64,000 nt of DNA, taken from assembly GCF_038148855.1 (NCBI RefSeq), contig NZ_JBBVGR010000002.1:310001-374000 (forward strand), in the 5' to 3' direction. The DNA is from Phycobacter sedimenti. GTDB lineage: Bacteria > Pseudomonadota > Alphaproteobacteria > Rhodobacterales > Rhodobacteraceae. Position 1 is the stretch's first letter; each line of letters opens with the position of its first letter. The position numbers were made by a program, and so were the translations under genes. This document shows, piece after piece, positions 58,921 through 64,000 of this stretch. The notes under the pieces were generated by a model. The model was not told where the DNA came from. It did not search any database and worked only from the letters and a program-made list of their open reading frames with translations.

Positions 58921-59790
58921 TTACGCGACGTTCTCGAGCGAGACCTTGGGGGTGATGCCAAGGGCAAAACAGACATCGCGGGTCAGCTCGGGGCGGTTCA
59001 GCGTGTAGAAATGCAGTTTCTCGACGCCGCCCTCTAGCAGCTCGGTGCACAGCTCGCTGCACATCGCGGTGGCCAGCAGATCGGCGCGATCATCGCGGAG
59101 GGCCTTTTCAAAGGCGTCCTCGACCCAGGCGGGGATCTTGGTGCCGCAACGGCGGGCAAAGTTGCGCGCGCCTTTCCAGTTCTCGATCGGCAGGATGCCG
59201 GGAGTGAGCTTGGAACCATCGATCCCGGCCTTCTCGCAGGCATCGCGGAAACGGAAGAAGGTTTCCGCCTCAAAGAAGAACTGGGTCAGCGCCTCATCCG
59301 CGCCCGCGTCCAGCTTGCGCTTGAGCCAGTCCACATCGGCCTGAGCGGTTGCGGCCTCGGGGTGCTGATCCGGGTAGGCACCGACACGAATGGTGAACTT
59401 ACCGGTGTCGGCCAAGGCCTCAATCAACTCGACCGAATTGGCAAAGCCTTCGGGATGAGGGGTGAATTTGCCTTCGCCTTTTGGCGGGTCGCCCCGCAGA
59501 GCGACAATCTCGGACACCCCTGCCTCTGCAAAACGGTCTGCGATTTCAAGCGTTTCCGCCTTGGTGGCCTGCACGCATGTCAGATGCGCGGCCACATTCA
59601 GGCCCGAGGATTTGTGCAGCGTTGCAACCGCGTCGCGGGTCAGATCGCGTGTGGTGCCGCCCGCACCATAGGTGACGGAAACGAAACGCGGGTCGAGCGG
59701 CGCAAGTGTCTGAACGGTGTCCCACAGGCGGAAGGACGCTTCCAGCGACTGCGGGGGGAAGAATTCAAAAGAGATGTCAGGGGTCTTCAT
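58921..59790 (-). CDS. metF: Methylenetetrahydrofolate reductase
   Basis: A 289-residue flavoprotein TIM barrel reducing 5,10-methylene-THF to 5-methyl-THF for methionine synthesis. Seen: N-terminal ISFEFFPPQ with the catalytic Glu, VTYGAGG, VAHLTCVQATK, IVALRGDPPKGEG and FFEAETFFRFRD. Length is normal. It diverges from metR, its usual activator, across 95 bases with a MetR-like box. Confidence 0.95.
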   Translation of the reverse strand: MKTPDISFEFFPPQSLEASFRLWDTVQTLAPLDPRFVSVTYGAGGTTRDLTRDAVATLHKSSGLNVAAHLTCVQATKAETLEIADRFAEAGVSEIVALRGDPPKGEGKFTPHPEGFANSVELIEALADTGKFTIRVGAYPDQHPEAATAQADVDWLKRKLDAGADEALTQFFFEAETFFRFRDACEKAGIDGSKLTPGILPIENWKGARNFARRCGTKIPAWVEDAFEKALRDDRADLLATAMCSELCTELLEGGVEKLHFYTLNRPELTRDVCFALGITPKVSLENVA

Positions 59791-59838
59791 TTTCGGGATC
59801 TCCGACTGATTTGACCCCTTGTCGCATAGCCTGCATTG

Positions 59839-59851
59839 TGAAACAAACTCA
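59839..59851. promoter_or_regulatory. MetR-box-like site between metF and metR
   Basis: TGAA-ACAAA-CTCA matches the MetR consensus TGAA-N5-TTCA with one mismatch, midway between the divergent starts. Confidence 0.5.
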
Positions 59852-59885
59852 TAATTCTCAAGAACAACATGAGCGGCGCGATAGG

Positions 59886-60791
59886 ATGCATCTCGAATTT
59901 CGTCACCTTCGAACGATCAAGGCCATTCACGAGGCGGGCGGGCTTGCCCGTGCGGCCGAGCAGCTGAACATCACGCAAAGTGCCCTTAGCCATCAGATCA
60001 AGGGGCTGGAGGATCAGGCGGGGGTCGAGCTGTTCTTGCGGCGCTCCAAGCCGATGAAGCTCTCGGCGGCGGGCTTGCGTCTGCTCCGGTTGGCTGAGCA
60101 GGTGCTCCCCCAGGTCGAGGCGGCGCAGGCCGAATTCTCCAACCTTCGCGACGGGCACGCCGGGCGCATGCATATCGCCATTGAATGCCACGCCTGTTTC
60201 GAATGGCTCTTTCCGGTGCTCGAAGCCTTTCGCAAAAGCTGGTCGGATGTGGATGTGGACATTCGCCCGGGTCTTGCCTTTGACGCGCTGCCTGCCTTGC
60301 AAAAGGAAGAGGTGGATCTCGTGGTCTCCTCCGATCCAGACACAATTGCGGGTGTCGAGTTCATCGAGCTTTTTGACTACAACCCTGTGTTTGTGGCGTC
60401 GTCCCACAACCCTCTGGCCGACAAACCTTTTGTGGAGGCTGAGGATTTTCGCGATCAGACCCTGATCACCTATCCGGTGGAAAAATCGCGCCTGGACGTG
60501 TTCAGCCAGCTTCTGATCCCGGCAGGGGTAGAGCCCGCATCGATCCGGCAGGTGGAGTTGACTGCGGTGATTCTCTTGCTTGTGGCCTCCAACCGGGGTG
60601 TTTCGGTGCTGCCCGATTGGGTGGTGCGCGAGGTGAAATATTCATCCGACTACGTGACACGCCCGCTTACGAAAGACGGCATCACCCGCAGGCTTTATGC
60701 GGCGGTGCGCAGCGAGGATCGTGACAAGCCCTACATGCAGGAACTGATCCGATTGGCCAAGGTCGAGGCACGCAAGCTTCAGCAGCAGTAA
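59886..60791 (+). CDS. metR: LysR-type regulator of methionine genes
   Basis: A 301-residue LysR protein. HTH: LRTIKAIHEAGGLARAAEQLNITQSALSHQIKGLE in the first 60 residues, split over helices; effector domain from about 90. The sequence and divergent placement opposite metF match MetR, which responds to homocysteine. ATG at 59886 is preferred to the much longer open frame from 59706, which would run back into metF. Confidence 0.92.
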   Translation: MHLEFRHLRTIKAIHEAGGLARAAEQLNITQSALSHQIKGLEDQAGVELFLRRSKPMKLSAAGLRLLRLAEQVLPQVEAAQAEFSNLRDGHAGRMHIAIECHACFEWLFPVLEAFRKSWSDVDVDIRPGLAFDALPALQKEEVDLVVSSDPDTIAGVEFIELFDYNPVFVASSHNPLADKPFVEAEDFRDQTLITYPVEKSRLDVFSQLLIPAGVEPASIRQVELTAVILLLVASNRGVSVLPDWVVREVKYSSDYVTRPLTKDGITRRLYAAVRSEDRDKPYMQELIRLAKVEARKLQQQ

Positions 60792-60807
60792 GCAGGACCT
60801 GAAATGA

Positions 60808-60838
60808 AGAACGCCCGCCAGTGTTTCATGGCGGGCGT
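60808..60838 (+). terminator. Terminator after metR
   Basis: AACGCCCGCCA (60808-60818) and TGGCGGGCGTT (60827-60837) form a perfect 11-base stem with an eight-base loop, followed by TTC on the plus strand. It lies between converging genes and may serve both. Confidence 0.85.
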
Positions 60839-60860
60839 TTTCAATGGATGATCAGGCCTG

Positions 60861-61901
60861 TCAGATCAGTTTCACGATCTGCTTGCCGGTATTGCCTCCA
60901 CGCAGCATGGAGCGGAAGGCATCGGGGGCGTTCTCAAGGCCAGTCGCGATGTCTTCAAGGAAGCGGACCTCCCCCGAGGCAACCTTGGGGCCGACTTCCT
61001 TCAGGAACTCCGGATAGCGGTCAAAGTGGTTCGAGATGATGAAGCCGTTCACCGACAGGAACTTGACCAGGATGTTCCGCCAGATGTTCGGACCGGTCAG
61101 CGCCGCGTCCGACGCCCCGGCGCCAAGGCCGCCTGCGTTGTACCATGCAATCATGCCGCAGATCGGAATGCGCCCATGGGGGTTCATCAGGGGCAGCACC
61201 GCCTCAAGCACCTTGCCGCCGACGTTCTCGAAATAAATGTCGATTCCCTTGGGGCAGGCGGCGGCCAGATCCTTGCGCAGGGATTTTGCATCCTCATAGG
61301 CGCGATGATCGAGGCATTCGTCAAAGCCGAAGGTCTCGGTCGCCAGTTTGCATTTGTCCGCACCGCCCGCGATTCCAACAACGCGCAGACCTGCGAGTTT
61401 GGCAAGCTGACCCACCATCGACCCGACCGGGCCGGTCGCGGCTGCCACAACAAGGGTTTCCCCGGCCTGCGGGCGGCCATAGGCGGTCAAGCCATGCCAT
61501 CCGGTAAACCCGGGCATGCCCAGAACGCCAAGCGCCGCAGTGATCGGACCCTGCGCAGGATCCAGCTTGCGCAGCTCCTTGGCGGGCAGGCAGCCGTGGC
61601 TTGCCCAGCCGAGCATCCCGAAGGCATAGTCGCCGGGCTTGAAATGCGGGCTGTTGGAGGCGATCACCTCGCCGACGGCTCCGGCCTCCATGGTGCCGCC
61701 GATCGGCACCGGGGCGGCATAGGATTTGGCATCGTCCATCCGACCTCGCATGTAGGGGTCCAGCGACATATAATGCGATTTTACAAGGACTTCGCCCTCA
61801 CCCGGTATGGGCAGGTCTACTGTTTCGAGACGAAAGTTCTCGTTCGTCGGCTCACCGACGGGGCGGCTGGCCAGCACGATCCGTTGCATCTGTTCGCTCA
61901 T
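60861..61901 (-). CDS. NADP-dependent MDR oxidoreductase, CurA-like
   Basis: A 346-residue zinc-independent MDR reductase of the leukotriene B4 dehydrogenase/CurA group. The fold entry is VAAATGPVGSMVGQLAKLAG; the N-terminal LDPYMRGRM and later DIYFENVGGKVLEAVLPLM and YPEFLKEVGP are typical. Members reduce alpha,beta-unsaturated carbonyls with NADPH. It is monocistronic by context. Confidence 0.92.
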   Translation of the reverse strand: MSEQMQRIVLASRPVGEPTNENFRLETVDLPIPGEGEVLVKSHYMSLDPYMRGRMDDAKSYAAPVPIGGTMEAGAVGEVIASNSPHFKPGDYAFGMLGWASHGCLPAKELRKLDPAQGPITAALGVLGMPGFTGWHGLTAYGRPQAGETLVVAAATGPVGSMVGQLAKLAGLRVVGIAGGADKCKLATETFGFDECLDHRAYEDAKSLRKDLAAACPKGIDIYFENVGGKVLEAVLPLMNPHGRIPICGMIAWYNAGGLGAGASDAALTGPNIWRNILVKFLSVNGFIISNHFDRYPEFLKEVGPKVASGEVRFLEDIATGLENAPDAFRSMLRGGNTGKQIVKLI

Positions 61902-62132
61902 TTGGGTCTCCCCTCCCTATTTCTTTATCCAAGGTGTCAGTTTATCTGAACTGTGTGGTTCAGTTTCGCGCATTGCAACCCATAGCAGGAATAACCCAAC
62001 GGCACATCCAGACCATGGGATGTCATTGACCCCGTGAGACCTTGGGCATTCACTCTTGGCAACGGGGAGCAGGGCGCGTATAGGCACGGTTTGACCGGCA
62101 TCTCCCCCCGACCGATACAGGAGTCTGCAGAC

Positions 62133-62918
62133 ATGATTGGCAGCGCGAACCTCAACGTGATGATCAAGGCCGCCCGCAAGGCAGGCCGTTCCCTTGTGAA
62201 GGACTTTCGCGAGGTCGAGAACCTGCAGGTATCGATGAAGGGTGCGGGGGATTTCGTCTCCAAGGCCGATATTGCAGCCGAGAAGATCCTGAAGGACGAG
62301 CTGATGGGCGCGCGCCCCACCTATGGCTGGCTGGCCGAAGAAGGCGGTGAGATCCCCGGTGAAGACCCGACCCGCCGCTGGATCGTCGATCCGCTGGATG
62401 GCACCACCAACTTTCTGCACGGTCTGCCCCATTGGGCGATTTCCATCGCGCTGGAGCACAAGGGCAAGGTGGTTGCGGGCGTGATTTACGATGCCGCCAA
62501 GGACGAGATGTTCTTTGCGGAAAAAGGCACTGGCGCCTGGATGAACGACATGCGGATCCGGGTTTCGGGCCGCCATCGGATGATCGAGACGATCTTTGCG
62601 ACCGGTCTGCCATTCGGCGGGCGCTCCGACCTGCCTGCGACCCTGCAGGATCTGGCCCGTTTGATGCCTGCCTGCGCCGGTGTGCGGCGCTGGGGCGCGG
62701 CTGCGCTGGACATGGCTTATGTGGCTGCGGGGCGCTACGACGGCTTCTGGGAGCGGCGACTGAATCCGTGGGATCTGGCGGCAGGTATCATCATCGTGAA
62801 AGAGGCCGGTGGCCTGATCGAGGCGATCAACCCCGATGAAGGCATTCTCGAGTCCGGTGAGGTCGTCTGCGCCAATGAGGCCATCTACGAGAATTTCGCC
62901 AAGGTGATCCGGGGCTGA
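62133..62918 (+). CDS. suhB: Inositol monophosphatase family protein
   Basis: A 261-residue Mg2+-dependent phosphatase. Metal motifs are EEGGEIPG, WIVDPLDGTTNFLHG and NPWDLAAGIIIV. SuhB-type proteins also contact RNA polymerase in E. coli; here only the phosphatase fold is evident. AGGAG lies ten bases before ATG 62133; the longer frame from 62034 lacks a ribosome site. Confidence 0.93.
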   Translation: MIGSANLNVMIKAARKAGRSLVKDFREVENLQVSMKGAGDFVSKADIAAEKILKDELMGARPTYGWLAEEGGEIPGEDPTRRWIVDPLDGTTNFLHGLPHWAISIALEHKGKVVAGVIYDAAKDEMFFAEKGTGAWMNDMRIRVSGRHRMIETIFATGLPFGGRSDLPATLQDLARLMPACAGVRRWGAAALDMAYVAAGRYDGFWERRLNPWDLAAGIIIVKEAGGLIEAINPDEGILESGEVVCANEAIYENFAKVIRG

Positions 62919-62953
62919 TTGCCAACAGCGGAGCGATTTGACCAACATTAGGA

Positions 62954-62988
62954 AGCGCGTTCAGCCGGTCTGGCTGGGCGCGCTTTTC
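62954..62988 (+). terminator. Terminator after suhB
   Basis: AGCGCG (62954-62959) pairs with CGCGCT (62979-62984), enclosing CAGCC/GGCTG (62962-62966, 62972-62976); TTTT follows. Confidence 0.8.
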
Positions 62989-63029
62989 TCTTTCGCCCAC
63001 GGGTTTGGCGCGGAGCGCTGTGCAGGGGA

Positions 63030-63812
63030 CTACTTGCCCCAGGGCCCAGGATTGCGTCTCTCTGTGTGTACCCGGCGGGGGATGCGCGGCACGCGTGTGG
63101 GGCTGGACTCATACCGTGTTTCGGGATGCGGCGGCAGCCCTTGTGTCCGACCCCAGAAGGCTGTGCCACCGCGTTTCAGCCACAAGGGAATGCAAAGCCC
63201 CATGCCCACGACAAAACCGCCAGCATGAGCCCAATAGGCAACGCCGCCGGTGTCCGGGTCGGAACCGAGCCCGCCGACGAACTGGATCACGAACCAAAGG
63301 CCCAGCATGATGAAGGCCGGGATCGAGAAAACCCGGAAATAGATGATCAGGATCAACAGAATATCGATGCGCGCCCTCGGGAACATGAGAAGGTAGCCCC
63401 CCATGACCCCCGCAATTGCGCCTGAGGCGCCAACCGTGGGCACCGTGGACATGGGCGCTGCCATCACATGCAACAGGCCGGCTCCGATCCCTGCGACGAG
63501 GTAGAAGCCGAGAAAGGGCAGGTGGCCCATCTCGTCCTCCAGGTTATCGCCAAAGATCCAGAGAAACAGCATATTGCCCGCCAGATGCATGAAACCGGCG
63601 TGCAGAAACATCGATGTGAACAGGCTGCCAAAGCCGCTGCCGTAGGTCACCTCGCGCGGGATGATGCCGTAAGCATAATAGAAACCGGCCATTGACCGGT
63701 CGCTGGTGTAGGTCGAAATCGCATAGAGAAACACCGCGATATTCGCCGCCATCAGGAGGTAGACAACATAGGGCGTGCGCCCCGACGGGTTGTGGTCGCG
63801 TAGCGGAAACAT
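63030..63812 (-). CDS. Rhomboid-family intramembrane serine protease
   Basis: A 260-residue membrane protein with six or so spans. The catalytic dyad is Ser130 in VGASGAIAG and His196 in YWAHAGGFVVG; the oxyanion Asn is Asn80 in HLAGNMLFLWIFG. This is the complete rhomboid pattern. Rhomboids cleave transmembrane substrates; the substrate here is unknown. It converges on suhB and precedes putA on the same strand side. Confidence 0.93.
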   Translation of the reverse strand: MFPLRDHNPSGRTPYVVYLLMAANIAVFLYAISTYTSDRSMAGFYYAYGIIPREVTYGSGFGSLFTSMFLHAGFMHLAGNMLFLWIFGDNLEDEMGHLPFLGFYLVAGIGAGLLHVMAAPMSTVPTVGASGAIAGVMGGYLLMFPRARIDILLILIIYFRVFSIPAFIMLGLWFVIQFVGGLGSDPDTGGVAYWAHAGGFVVGMGLCIPLWLKRGGTAFWGRTQGLPPHPETRYESSPTRVPRIPRRVHTERRNPGPWGK

Positions 63813-63873
63813 GGGCCGAACGCTGGGCCGGTTTCAGCCCAGCGTCAAGGTGTTATCGGGGAAAGCGGGTCAT

Positions 63874-64000
63874 TCAGGCGCTGCCACCCAGAAGCGCTGC
63901 GTTGCCGCCGGCTGCAGTGGTGTCCACGCAGACATGACGCTCTGCCAGAACCCGTGCCGGATCGGGATCGCCGGGGATCAGCGGAATGATTGGCCCCTGA
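63874..64000 (-). CDS. putA: PutA C-terminal end (proline dehydrogenase/P5C dehydrogenase), partial
   Basis: The last 41 codons and stop (TGA at 63874-63876) of a gene running off the right edge. The visible C-terminus, with ERHVCVDTTAAGGNAALL, is the highly conserved end of the bifunctional PutA proteins that oxidise proline to glutamate. The rest, including catalytic domains, is outside the window. It lies 61 bases upstream of the rhomboid gene start on the same strand. Confidence 0.85.
   Translation of the reverse strand, partial: QGPIIPLIPGDPDPARVLAERHVCVDTTAAGGNAALLGGSA

Noticed and set aside
59791..59885. SAM riboswitch before metF
   Set aside because: Only 95 bases separate the divergent genes and no SAM-aptamer-like structure is seen; a MetR-type site explains control better.
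1..64000. CRISPR arrays, prophage, insertion sequences, tRNA or rRNA genes
   Set aside because: No spaced direct repeats, transposase, integrase or phage structural genes, and no cloverleaf or rRNA-like sequence were seen on reading the window.

Overview
The window is ordinary chromosome from a GC-rich alphaproteobacterium, most likely a marine Roseobacter-clade member of the Rhodobacteraceae (Ruegeria/Phaeobacter-like). This is inferred from gene content and protein style: a class I PHA synthase locus with a divergent depolymerase, phasin and PhaR; thyA-folA; SdhE; tandem glutamine-synthetase-like genes; a CoxL-like hydroxylase; and an alphaproteobacterial ValS. I see no phage, insertion sequence, CRISPR array, tRNA or rRNA. 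The left edge cuts a c-type cytochrome and the right edge cuts putA.

Layout. 0-4.3 kb: cytochrome c end, a lipoprotein with an HExxH motif, a thioesterase, a nested palindromic repeat, two tiny membrane proteins and parE. 4.4-16 kb: PLP decarboxylase, AhpD-like protein, two alpha/beta hydrolases, ppk2, a Ni/Co exporter with its DUF1007 partner, MATE pump, aspartate aminotransferase, XRE regulator, sdhE and an LdtR-like MarR regulator. 16.5-21.5 kb: gloA, a surface-lipoprotein/Slam (type XI secretion-like) pair, thyA-folA and a cold-shock protein. 22-24.8 kb: a four-gene bufferin (copper-binding RiPP) operon bufA-bufB-bufC-doxX with an ECF-like promoter and an internal hairpin. 24.9-31.9 kb: thrS, then a coupled MFS/hydrolase/hydrolase/VOC run and further single genes.

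31.9-37.5 kb is the polyhydroxybutyrate locus: phaZ and phaC diverge, followed by phaP, an SDR gene and phaR. CTGC-N3-GCAG boxes of the PhaR type lie before phaC and, as a mirrored pair, before phaP; degenerate copies precede phaR. 37.7-47.4 kb holds a DegT-type aminotransferase and a likely gamma-glutamyl amine/amino-acid catabolic block: FAD amine oxidase, two glutamine-synthetase-like ligases, a class I amidotransferase and a complete polar amino acid ABC transporter. 47.5-49.6 kb is an overlapping DUF1330-TerB-TerB-PhnD-like operon of unknown role.

49.7-64 kb: valS, a divergent Lrp/ornithine-decarboxylase-like pair, an unaccompanied CoxL-type molybdenum hydroxylase overlapping a DUF2235 hydrolase, a thioesterase, divergent metF/metR, an NADP-dependent oxidoreductase, suhB, a rhomboid protease and the end of putA. 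The observations most worth follow-up are the bufferin operon, the Slam/substrate pair, the TerB operon and the PhaR operator architecture. Start codons were moved inward from the longest open frame wherever a ribosome binding site or signal peptide argued for it.
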